Assembly: GCA_036345935.2 (NCBI GenBank)
Contig: JADWOT020000001.1
Location: 12,156,623-12,220,622, forward strand
Reading direction: 5' to 3'
DNA from: Taenia hydatigena
Taxonomy: Eukaryota > Platyhelminthes > Cestoda > Cyclophyllidea > Taeniidae
DNA: 64,000 bases
Made by a program: the position numbers and the translations under genes. Positions 36,641-48,001 of the stretch are shown here, in pieces (positions within the stretch are counted from its first letter, which is position 1; each line of letters starts with the position of its first letter). The notes below the pieces were generated by a model. That model saw only the letters and a list, made by a program, of their open reading frames with translations. It did no database searches and was not told the DNA's origin.

Positions 36641-39600
36641 TCCGTAAAGCAAGAGAGCAATATTAGCAGACTGGCAAGTCATCTGGATATAGCTTACTAT
36701 GCGAAATAGTATATACTTCCATGCTATAATCTGCTTCCTATGCTCTGTGCTTATGGAAGTTCGTTAATTGTCTGCATGTGATTCAACATTGTAGTCTAGG
36801 ACTATTAAATGATGGGAGTCCCAAAGAAGGGCCTTAATGGTGTGTCTCCAATAATGTTTTATGCCACCCCAATTTGCATTCATCTCCGTGATACATTCAA
36901 ATAGCTGGTGCCCACAATCTTCGCGACTTCATGAGCCAATGCTCAATTCAGCGCTATCCTTCGAACATGCTGTGAACCATTTTTACTTACTACTTGCATC
37001 AGAGCACTCTAGTTCCCATTTTCACAGTCTCTCTTAAGTTATTCTACTTAGGACCTCAAGAGCGAGCTAGGCTCTTGTCAATCCATTGGCAGCCGTAGCC
37101 TCTCTAACAGATGGTTAAAAACACATCCATTTGCTTAAAATCACTGCATTTTCATGACTCCATTTCCACAATTACGTGACATGCGCATCAAAGTGACATT
37201 GCTTATTGACAAGTTAGAGAATTGTGATCTAACTAAAAGACAAAACACCCCACCAACCTGACACAAAGTGGCCAATCCTTTCTACTTTTTGGAGAGCATC
37301 GGCTAGTTCGATCATCAATAGCTGGCTCAGGGTCAATGATTACTCATATCTACAAGGGAAGTTGTTATTACTTTGACGATGATACGACAGCCTCAAGAGG
37401 TCACATCAGGTATCGGTGGCAGCCAGCGACACACAGTAACTCAAGCTGTTCTTTGGACAATTAACACCTTAGTTGACAACTTACTGTTATCAACCATTCG
37501 TACAACTCTTCGTTCTCCCTCACAATTTGTCCATACTAGAAGCACTAGCCGCATCTTTTGATTTGGCTACCCTACATGAACGCCACATTAAAGGTAAGTT
37601 AAATGAGCATCAAAACTGCAGCGAGTACTTGGATAAATGGCTGTTGATGCAGTACTGATTGCTGCATGATTTGAGGGCAGAGGAAAAAGGGAAGGAAGAG
37701 TCTAAGTCAGAAATCGAGACATCAGAATACTGATTTAGCATCAGTTCATACTTCCTTTCCATAAATTCGCCAACCGAATACCAGGTACTTAAATTTGGCT
37801 TTAAATAAATGTGATTTTTACCAAACTGACAAATGATACTAAAATGTTGCGGTAGCCACAATGGCAATGAACTGCATTGCACTGACACAAATGGAATGAA
37901 TCTTATTAATCAACCAATAGTTGCGTATTGGAACAAAATTTTCCCGCGTTACCAGTCATTTGTTTAATATTAATGCTTGCGTTATTCTCACTGATTTCCT
38001 CTTTTCTTAGAAACGTCTATCATACAAAGAGCTAGTTTGGCCGCCCTTGATTTGTTGGGATCCACTTCATTTTGACTAAGCAACTACAGCGGGTTTTAAT
38101 TGAAAACAAGAGCGGTGGCCGGTCGCATCGTGCAGATCGGTTTTTGTGTGCACTTGTATCGCGTTGAACGAGGAATTTTTAATGGTTAATTCCGTGAGTA
38201 GCGCATCAAACTCCAGGCAGATATAAAGACGGAGCGCATTACATCTTATGGGTGTGATTGCATGAGGAACAGGTGGATCGGTGTTGGCGAAATAATGAAC
38301 GATACGATTGTAAAAATAATTAATGCTGCAAGCCCTTTTTTCAGCAAACACTGTAAAAGAGTTGCAGAACATGTTATTGGATCGCGCAGCCGCCCATTTA
38401 CTGTCTATTACCTCATGAATAAGAAATAAAATCCATCTGCCCAGCTCCTACGACTTTTATATCCACCGTCTGATGCAGATGCAAACTAACCGTTTCATCA
38501 CTCATGCCACAAACGTCTTCGTTAGGGCTCCTAACGCGGCGCCTTCTAACTATCTCAGTCAGATTATTTAAAAGTGGGACAGTTGATGGGCCTCGAGTCC
38601 ATTGCGCAAATAATTTGACCAAACTAGCTGAGGGAGCTTCTACTCTCTGCACGCAGCTACCTGCACTTAGCTGCTATCCGCAGTGATTGATTCAATTAAC
38701 CTTTTGATTGAAAGTGTTTCTGATGTTTCTTATTGCAGTAAGTGCCTTAGTTGTGATTTGCTATTAAGGAATTGCATGAGCAGAGCGTTGAAAATGGAAC
38801 ATGTATTCTTTCATCACAAAATTGGAAACATTTATGTGTATTTAAAAGAGAAGCAACCATCATTTCTTCTGCAGGCCAAAAATCGCTTATGTGGTCATCA
38901 AATGAAAATTAACTCCGAAAATAATACCGATATTTTGCTTTTTTAGCACCGCAGGTTTATCTGAATGAAACGGCGATGATAAAAGACCACGTGGCAGTAA
39001 CGTGCGTCCTTCCTCCTCTTTTGACGGGGTAGACCTCCTAGCAAAACAACGACTCGGTTGACCACTTTTATCTGCAAGCAGTGCTTCCACTTATGGCGTT
39101 AATCTAACTGCTAGACCTGGGCGATTCTTCTCCAGACAGGTTGCTACACAAATCGGTAGGGCATAGAGGCAGCGGACGGTGAAGTTAAAGAACGCTTGAA
39201 CGGCCCATGCCAAATTGACCTTTTTAGACATTGTGGCACAATAGAAAACTTACTAAGAAACCCCCTACGTCATTCGTGATATATTTTAAAATAAACTGTT
39301 CAGTGTACCATCAAAGACAATTCAGTCGAATCACGTTTAATCGATTTCCTGGCAAAGTGCATTATTGCACTGAATATCATCGGCAAGAGAAGTGTTTGGA
39401 ACCAAACAACGTTAAGTGGCAGGTTTTGGCATAACTCTACCATCCCACGACTATGGCTGCATTGATCATGATTTAATAATACCTAGCATAAAACTGTTGC
39501 ATGTAGTGCCAAAACTCCCCGAATATTTCTAAAACAAAATTATGGTGATGTTTTTGGATAAAATGAGAATATCAAATGGCTTAAGCAGAATAGATAGAAA

Positions 39601-40240
39601 GCGAATGCCTCAGGCACAAAACTTTTAGGACTACACAAGACGAACTTTAGAAAGCTGAAGCTCCCGGCTATTTGTTGGGAGTGTCTGAGAAAATTTAAAA
39701 GAAAGGGAAGCAATAGGCTATGAAGTTCGTTAGGAAATTTGAGAATTGAGTGGTCGTTAGGATAAAGAGAACAGACGCCAGCGACTACATTGCGTTGATG
39801 CCCGTGGGTTTAGCGCCTTATCGAGGTTATGCTACGTCGGTCCAGGTTAGTACCTACATACGTGGAGGGAACAAGACGCTCCAGGTCGCTGGCTCACTTT
39901 GTTGCAATCCAATCATCTGCATTTTACTTTAGTCGTCCCTGCTACTCTTTGTTCCTTTAAAATCCTCTTCACACATTTACGCTATTTCCTGCAGTCAATG
40001 CCTATCCCACCGTATCACATCCCTTCGCACTTTACTTGATTGCTGATTATTTCGTGCATGTGCTACCGTATTGAATAAGGCCATACCAAAAACGAGGCAG
40101 TGAAGATGGTGGTGGAAGCGGATGCTGAGTTCGTTTGGCAGCCTCATCAGAAGGCACATGAGGACAAATGCGACGTAGATGATTGTATGGTCAGCCACGA
40201 AGGCCTCGGGCTAAATGTCAAAGGTCTTTGGGAAGAGTTT
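36640..40240 (+). repeat. Segmental repeat unit D
   Basis: Same orientation as B and E. It aligns with B from its 5' edge (36640/17940) through the secreted-gene block and the tail block (about 38490-38620) up to the region equivalent to about 21720. The 3' third present in B is missing. Confidence 0.75.
38076..38372 (-). pseudogene. Degenerate copy of the small secreted gene (repeat D)
   Basis: 98-aa open frame related to 19258-19581 (FYNRIVHYFANTDPPVPHAI, then FDALLTELTIKNSSFNAI). The signal-peptide region is in a different frame from the intact copy (CNSFTVFAEKRA), so the protein has lost its leader through a frameshift. Confidence 0.45.
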
Positions 40241-40355
40241 AGTAGAAAGTCTGCTCTTCATTTTTGATACATAGACGAAATGAGGTAGCACACTGCGATT
40301 TTGAGTCGGTATCTAAAATGATATTAGTGTCCGAAATTCATATCTTGGTTAAAAG
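40195..40355 (+). repeat. Local duplication, copy 1
   Basis: Starts CAGCCACGAAGG and matches 40983-41185 (shared GTCAAAGGT, GAAATGAGGT and GGTCGGT/GTCGGT blocks). It begins at the 3' edge of unit D. Confidence 0.55.
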
Positions 40356-40982
40356 GAGAGATCTGCTGAATTTCACAGCCATGTAGCATTATCATGGATT
40401 GTTCCTTCCTCCTAGATCCTATGGTTACGAGATCGACTTGATAAGGGCGCATTTAATAATAATGGTTAAATTGAACAAAGCGATTCATATATGGGCAGAG
40501 TATAGACCCTAGCCTGCATCAGAGAATCCCGATAAATATCTTGCCCTGAGATTTTTGTTTAACAAAAAGTGTATTACAAATGTGTACGAGGTTTTGAAAC
40601 ATCTTAGTTTTCCGTGCAATGGGTGGAAGTGGATAAAAACTCATATTCATAGAGAAGCCAACAAGAAGAAAGTCGGTGATTACGACTATGAAAATAAATG
40701 CTGACTTAGTGTATTTCATTCAATCGCATAGATAGTCGACACACGCACCTGCCAACATCTGTACGCTTAGTCTGGCGGGTGGATCAAATCGACATGTCAA
40801 TGGAGTAAACAGGGTGATGAGAATGTGTGCTCATTCATTGCTCGAACCCATTTCCCACAGTCAAAGCATAGCCACCGGCTTCTGTCGTTCTCTTAATGTC
40901 ACAGGGCTTCTAAACCACTATGTGTGGTATGAGCCCGTCTCCTGACCAAGCATAGTCCACAATTTGACCCTGCTTTTGGTGG

Positions 40983-41185
40983 TCAGCCACGAAGGTATCT
41001 TGCTAAAGTCAAAGGTTCTTAAGTGACTTCTTGTCGTCGACATTCACAAGTGTTGGTAGCGTCGAAGGAGTTCAGTAGTGCATTTGCCCATCAGCTCTGA
41101 TGTATATATGAAATGAGGTGACGTACCACAGTTCAGGGTCGGTCTTTAAGATGATAATTTCTAGACTGTCAAGGTTCATTGATCG
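40983..41185 (+). repeat. Local duplication, copy 2
   Basis: Second copy of the block at 40195-40355, about 790 bp downstream and somewhat longer through an insertion. Confidence 0.55.
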
Positions 41186-41199
41186 TCTATGTTTTAATT

Positions 41200-44100
41200 A
41201 CCACGCTAGGCTTTATGATTCTTTACCTCTGCTGCCTAATCCCTGGCACCGTTTGCCCTTCCGTTCGACTAGGCGGCTGCATCGTGTTGCATGTTTTACC
41301 ACAAAGTCAATCCTTTACCGTTGTTGTTATTTTTTATTATGCTTGCACCATTCTCTGTGTTTTGTTTATGTGTGCGAATTTTAAGTCATTTCCTTCCTTC
41401 CTGCACGCATTTCTTAAATAAAGGCACACATCCAATTTAACCTCAATGCTGAACTTAAAGCTAAGTATGTATCTCAGTATTTCCTTTACGTTGGTCATAT
41501 TTTATCTAAGTGAGCTTGTTTGATCCGCTGCAAAACAGTTTTCGCATATCGCATGTGTCGCTGAACTCGTTTTAGTGACCAACTGCCCAGCGCTAAAAAG
41601 AACTATGCTTTGAGGTTAATGTTTAGAGAAAGTAGCGTAATTTAAGGATAATTACTCCCTTCGAAATGCGATATCCAGGGCCTCCTCAGCCCAAGCACAG
41701 CGCTGGTGTAATAAAGCATTGCGCGTGTTGCGTATATAATAACCGCTACCAGACCTTTAAGCAGCTTGTTCCATGCTTCTGTAGAATGCATTCTGACGCG
41801 GCTGCAGTATCTCATTCTGTCCGCTTTTAATCAGCTTGATTTTTGCTCCTTTTGCCTACCAATGTATTGTCTAATACCAGTCTGCTATTGTTTTCGAGGA
41901 TAACATCATGAGATAATAAAGGCCCGGCTTACTGAAGCTGGCACGTCATGCCTGTAATTCTTCCCTTGATGAGTGATGATTAGCCTAGTTTCTGCACAAT
42001 GAAAATTTTTGCTTGAGATTAACAAAATAAGCAAAAAAATGGTAGCATAAAACTGAGTATTCACGACCAAGGTTAAAACTTGCATTAACTTCTCACTAAA
42101 TGCGCATTGTATGCACTAGCATGTTTCATTCACCAAACATAATTCGAAGCAGTGATATGTTGCCAAATCCTTTTGCGCCGATAGATGCTTGGCATTTGAA
42201 TACTCTTACTAGGAGAACATCTTTGGCGATGATGTATGCCAACAAACTGTGCAAAATGGGCTCAAGGGCAGGAAGCAGACGTGACTTAAAGTATCCATCA
42301 GGTGGGCTAGAACCACCCACTAAATAGGCAGGACAAATGAATTGACTAACCGAAGTAGTCGTTAAGACTTGTTTGAGGTTAAACTCCTTCCAACGTCAAC
42401 ACTATTTAAGACGATTTTCGTGGGGAGAAAGCCGATTGACGTGAGCAGAGTAGCAAACTTTAGGTGATTGCAACCTTGACTCATAATTCGATTCTTTTAA
42501 TGGCTAGGACGAAAGGGCATCATTTCCCTGAAGTAAAAATGTAAAGTAAAAATGCTATGGATACGTCCTTGTCCATGCCAAAGTTTTTAAGAACAGTTTT
42601 CTATGTGGTTTTAGAAAATATCTGACTTGAAAGGAGACAAATAGTGCGCCTTTTAATAGCCTTGGGTATGCCCTTAACTCCCTCGACAACTATGTACTAT
42701 AACAATTAAACACGACTTGATTTGGCATGCTTAATCTGCTACATTGGTTTGTAAAGTTTTGACTCGCAACTTCTACGAAAACTGTGCGTAATGCACTACA
42801 ATTCAATTGATGTAAATTACCCTTCACTTTCAACTCTGCCTAATTATGTAATTACGCCAGCATACTCACCGTCAATTTTGTTTGTTTTGTCCGTTTTCAA
42901 AGTGCTTCCTTGTGAGATAATGAGAGACTCTGGAATGATTAACTGAAAAAGGTGATAACCTCACACTATAGATGGCAGTATTGACAACTGAAAAAAGCAA
43001 AAGGAGACCTCATACAAGCTTGCGTGAGTGATTGACTCCGAAATGTCACGTAATTTTGGATGACACAAATGCCAGTTGGCACGTCGAATAAGCCACGCTT
43101 GCTGTTAGGTCTTGGGTTAATTATCAATTCCCCAAGTGGGCGGGGTAATGACAAGTTGATTATGCGATTACGTCTGACATTAAAGGCACTCATGTATTTT
43201 GTGTCGCGATGGAAAATCAGATGATATCTCCCGAACCGTTTAGCGCCAGCCACTTCACCTACTCTGGAGTTCGCTAGCCTGCTAACATGCTAACGCATGG
43301 ACCACTGGCTGACTGGTAATTTAAATAATGGGCAAGCTAGACCACCAGTTACTTAGTTAGAGACATAGACAGCCAATCATGGAATGCATAATAAATACTT
43401 TGACTTCTGACCTGCCTGACATTGAGCTAGATGACCAACCATTTTGCAAACCCACATTCAAGTCAACACAAATGTTGCCTGATCCCCTCCTCACTTGCGA
43501 CTACTCTAGCATAAAGCAGTCTAGAGGCGTATAAACTGTTGTTCAGAGCAATCCCTTCAATCTATTTTGGAAGTCATATTTGCATACTGTGAGGCACTTG
43601 TTGGGATGTTGGCAAAACGAAACAAAAGGTGCTTTACGGAACCCTCAACGGGCATGGACTGCATAACGTGGCGCAGTCTCTTCACATCGTATAGGGTATA
43701 TCGGAATGGCGCCGTGCGTTTCGAGCCACCTTAGTTCCTGGCCAGCCATTGTCGACGCGTAAGGAGGTGTGAACAGGAAACATTCTAGCTGCGCTCTCCT
43801 GCTACTTCTATCCTTAATGACTCATTGGTCTTCCTTATTACTGTAGGGATGCCATCTGCGTCTACCATAGAGAGGCAAGCGATGACATAGCTTGGATCGA
43901 AAAGATCGAGATGCTTAAGCACTTGGAGTATCCACAACTTCCTCCTCTAAAGAAATGAATAGGATATGAGCCACTCACAGTCGCAAGCACCATGTAGTAG
44001 TAATTAACAACCTTGCTTGCAATTCGCAGGCACCATCGACGTCGTCCTGTTTAGTGTACGATTTCAAGTACTGTTTTTGCCACATTCGGTGTCTCTATTC

Positions 44101-45190
44101 CCCTTTATGTGAGCAGAATCAGGTTAAAGGTGATAGCACACACAGTGGTGGTATGGATGGGATTCAGGAGCGCAACACTTGGACACTTCATTGCGTTATC
44201 ACAATCTCTACGTATAGGTAAGACCTTAATTTTGTGCAATTACCAAAGTGAATGCGCAAAAAATTAATGTTGTTGTCAAAACTTTTGTTTGCCATGGCAG
44301 TGTGTCAATTGCTTTGTTAATTTAATACCGGCGGAGTCTGACTAATGGGGTCTAATTTGTACCAACATGCTCCCAACTCTTTCGGATTATTGTGCAGTCT
44401 TATTTGTCTAGATGGAATGGTTTTACCACATAGAGTCGTTTCATTCGATCATGGGTTGGCCATAGAGAAATGAAAGGTGTCAGCAGAAGGAATGAGGGAC
44501 AGATGGAGGTTGTGTAATTCTGTGTCTGCTTTTAATAGCTCTCTAGAAGAGTAACAGAAGCAAACAGAGAGGAAGTCTTTACGAAGAGGGTGTCATCTGT
44601 CTCCTCGCGAAGGGGGTGTAATTGTGACAGAGGTGCTATGATCACTGAGCACTGTTGTGCTTGTCACGCAAGAGGTTTCCAACTTCTGACAGAAAGAGGC
44701 TATCAATAGCACTCAAGGCAGTTCATTTATTTGCTCCCAAAGAGCATTGTTTTGGGCTCAGTGCAAAATTTCGCTTTAACAAATGCTTCGTCGCGCTAGA
44801 CGCCAACGAAAGCAGAGGACGGTGGTGAGTTGCACCGGTGACGTTATTTAACCACATTTCGCGGCGAATAGTTCTTATGTGTTTGTAGATTAGCGCAGGA
44901 CTCACTCTTAATCCGCTAATGTAAAACGGTGAGATGGCCAAAGGAAAGTCCACGAACGTTGCATCAATGTGTTGTACAATGACAGTCGGAGTGAATTCAA
45001 TTAGCCACTGCCAGTCCTTTGGCTAAATAGTGAAATCTGCCTCTATTCTTGTTATGCAGAAGCGTAGGACAGATTGTGAGAAGCGTGATCATTTTTTAGC
45101 CATAATAGATAGGTAGGAAGCTTTGATTGCTCAACGATGGTGCTGACCATTATTTGTTGGGATAGAGCACCCATATAGTAATGCAGACGC
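41200..45190. other. Intergenic stretch, no gene recognised
   Basis: AT-rich and stop-dense on both strands. A frame at 41179-41421 has hydrophobic stretches but no family signature. Confidence 0.4.
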
Positions 45191-45198
45191 TCTACCAT

Positions 45199-46580
45199 CT
45201 AGTAGACCAGTCTCGAGAGAAGGAGATGATGTTGCGTTGCGGATGTATTAAACATCGCTGGAAGAGGATGCGGAGTACCAAGAGAGCTTCCTTCTGCTTT
45301 CTTACTCCCAACACAACCAAAGGTATGAACTAGTCTAGAAAGTGGGACGAGTATGCCACCGATGGATAAAACCTTCCCTGGAGGATGAAGTTGGATGATA
45401 CTAGGAAGGTGTGAGGTCTCCTCTGTGCCTAACGGCATCACAGCCATTGGTGCAAACATTTCTCTAAGAGAGCTACACGAGTAAGTGGATCAAATGGGTG
45501 ATGCCAAAACTGCAACGCTTAAGGCACTTTTGGAAGGCCTGAAATCACAGTGATCGCACCGATCCAACCTACGCCTGGAAGGGTCCCAGTGGAAAGAGTA
45601 GGCAATAATATCGTATGTCCTCTGCCATCCCTCCACCATCGCAATCTCGATATGACAGACTGCTTATGAAAGTGGCTGAAACCAAACTCATGTATACACA
45701 AATTATTAAAATGGTCGCTTCAGGTTTTCCATCAAAAGGTCTGAGATTTGTCGGTGTAGCGCGCTTTATTTAGCAGATGGCAATCAAGAACGTAATTTTT
45801 TTAACCTACAGTTCAAAGACATACACACAACTCTGCACATCGAAGGGTGGGTAAATCTTTAAAAACCGCACTCTTGTAGGACTGCCAAAATCTTGCGCTG
45901 AATGCTTGAAACGAGGTGACTGAGATTTAGATCTGGGACGCATCTTGCCCTTATCAAACCATTCTGATATTCTGAAGATCGAGGAGGAAGAGGAAGACGG
46001 CTCACCTACTATACATGTTTCTATGAAGAATTTTTTATGAAACCACGTATCCAATGAGGAGTAGAATAAACAAAAATGTTGCAAACAGATGGCAGAGAGT
46101 GTTTTCATTTGCTCAACTTCGTGGCTGATAATGAAGTAACTTAGTAGTTTGCTCTTATTCCTCTTAAGTCTCGTTGCACATCTCATCCACCCTCATTCTG
46201 CGGTCGACGAGCCAGAGCGAATGATGACAACAGTAGTAGAGCGAATCCTGGGAGAAGACAAACTAGGAGAAACGCGTCGATTAGCTATTCCTGTGCTTCT
46301 GTTCATTCATTATCCCCATTACTGCACAATAACCGCGATATAGTCGGGCACTGAGTGATGATCGTCGGTGGCATCCCGCTTGTCCCCTTGTAAGGCATGC
46401 TTAGATTGTTAAAATTACTAAGGTGCCACGAATACTTCTCAGCCCCACCTGAAAGACTATCTATTAATGGCTTGTACAATTCACCGACGGCGAGTGGCAG
46501 TGTCCTTGTCACAGTGTTTCTGTTGCGTACGCGTTCAGCTGATTCAACCGCCCGCAACGTCGGATAATGGTGCAAATTAC
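45199..46580 (-). CDS. Unidentified multi-exon gene, partial model
   Basis: Several coding-like minus-strand segments with phase-consistent mini-introns. Exon about 46575-46323 (VGELYKPLIDSLSGGAEKYS) joins across a 38-nt intron (46285-46322) to an exon with RRVSPSLSSPRIRSTTVVII. A Ser-rich exon follows (about 46005-45825, ISEWFDKGKMRPRSKSQSP, RVRFLKIYPPFDVQ). Then an exon from 45675 (YRDCDGGGMAEDIRYYCLLF) joins across a 34-nt intron (45539-45572) to PSKSALSVAVLASPI and a stop at 45490. A further open segment (45464-45199, MAVMPLGTEETSHLPSIIQL) may be another exon. The link between the second and third segments is unresolved, and no family is recognised. Confidence 0.35.
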
Positions 46581-46929
46581 CACAGAGTTGATTAATTGAA
46601 AAATTGCCCTTGTCAGATCAGTTCAAACTGGTTTGGTGACAAAACGTTCGTTTTGGCTCACCTATTTTCCAAAGCAATGTAAAGGCATACACCTTACAGT
46701 CTGCATCAGTTTACCCATCATCTTAAAAAAATGAACATCTGTTCAAGATTGCAGCCACCCTATGCCTTCAATACTGCATTACTAACACCTTCTAAACACC
46801 GATCCACCGAGTGGCATGTCACAAGGTGCTGTTCTGTTTCAATTTAATCGTGCTTCAACCTCTGCATTCCGAGTTCCGATAGGCTTATCATTTGTGGTGT
46901 CATATAAGCAGGACAAAATTATGTAAAGT

Positions 46930-48001
46930 AATAAGACCGGTAAAATTATTTGCTGATGTGGTGCTACCAGGACCTCTGCACGTCCCTCCAAACACTTTGA
47001 AGCAGCACTTAAGAATCACGGCTGGTCAATGCGCTCAGCCAATTGGCTGGATAAAAGAAGTGATCATACCTGGCTGGTGATCCCTTGTCACCTAAACGAG
47101 GCTTCATTCAAGCAGTCGTTTTCAGATCTTACGTAATAATGTCTCAGGTAGGTTTTGCTAAATCTGCGTCCATTGCAAGACTCTACTATATCCTTTTAAT
47201 GGTCATTTTCTCTGCGAATAGCACTGAAATTTACCAGTAAAAGCACTATTTTTGGGAGGGATCAGCTAATGCACAGACGAGCACGCCTTTTCGGAATCAT
47301 GAGACTAATAACAAATGTGGCCTGAATTGCATGAGATGGGAGGATAAGTACTTCTGCCTGATGCTTTTTTCCCAAAGATTTCGATTCCACCGCAGTATCT
47401 TGGCCAATGCAACAGCGCATTACGACAAAGAAAAAGGGTTCTTTCGTATGCTCCCGTCGCAAGTGCTCCCTGCTTATGTATGAGGGCCCACAAACTGCAT
47501 GATCACCACGTCGTGTTGTTGCACAAGACTACCGCCATTCAAAATGACACGATACAAATGTCATTTGCCATTGTTACATTCTGCTCCCCCATTCGCCTCT
47601 GCTTGGATGTGTCATCGGATATCCCATACTTTTCGGAACAGTGGGATCGGTTTCTGAAAACAGCAGATGTTACTCTACTGGACAGGTGTGAGTGGTGGGA
47701 AGGAGCTGGAGCAGTGGGGCAAAGGATGCAACTGGGCGATTATGACTGTGTCATTTCATATCTTGATTATGTGGTCATCGAACGTTGGGAGTGTGAACAT
47801 CTACACGCGCTAGGTGATATCCCTACGCAAAAGCAGACATTTGTGTTGACTAACACGATCTGGAAAATGTCGGATCCCTATCCGAAGCTGGACTGCAAAC
47901 CAGTGCCTGCATCACTCGTGTCACAAACGTTCTTCCTTAAGGTTCCTGATGCTGCGTTCTCTGATTATCTCAGCCAGCTTCTTCCAAAGTGGAGCTGTTA
48001 A
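46930..48001 (+). pseudogene. Cys/Trp-rich secreted-antigen-like locus (GP50-type?)
   Basis: Three exon-like blocks. Block 1 (about 46930-47155) contains VVLPGPLHVPPNTLKQHLRI and, after a one-base shift near 47075, PLSPKRGFIQAVVFRSYVIM. Block 2 (47244-47477) has HYFWEGSANAQ, CGLNCMRWEDKYFC and an N-glycosylation site. Block 3 (47528-48001) follows a possible 50-nt intron and carries DRCEWWEGAGAVGQRM and ERWECEHLHALGDIP. Together they total about 300 aa, rich in Cys and Trp, and resemble the secreted glycoprotein antigens (GP50 family) expanded in taeniids. That naming is from general memory of size and composition, not a search. The last about 25 codons lie inside repeat unit E, so the 3' end may be a fusion with repeat DNA. 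The frameshift suggests decay. Confidence 0.4.
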
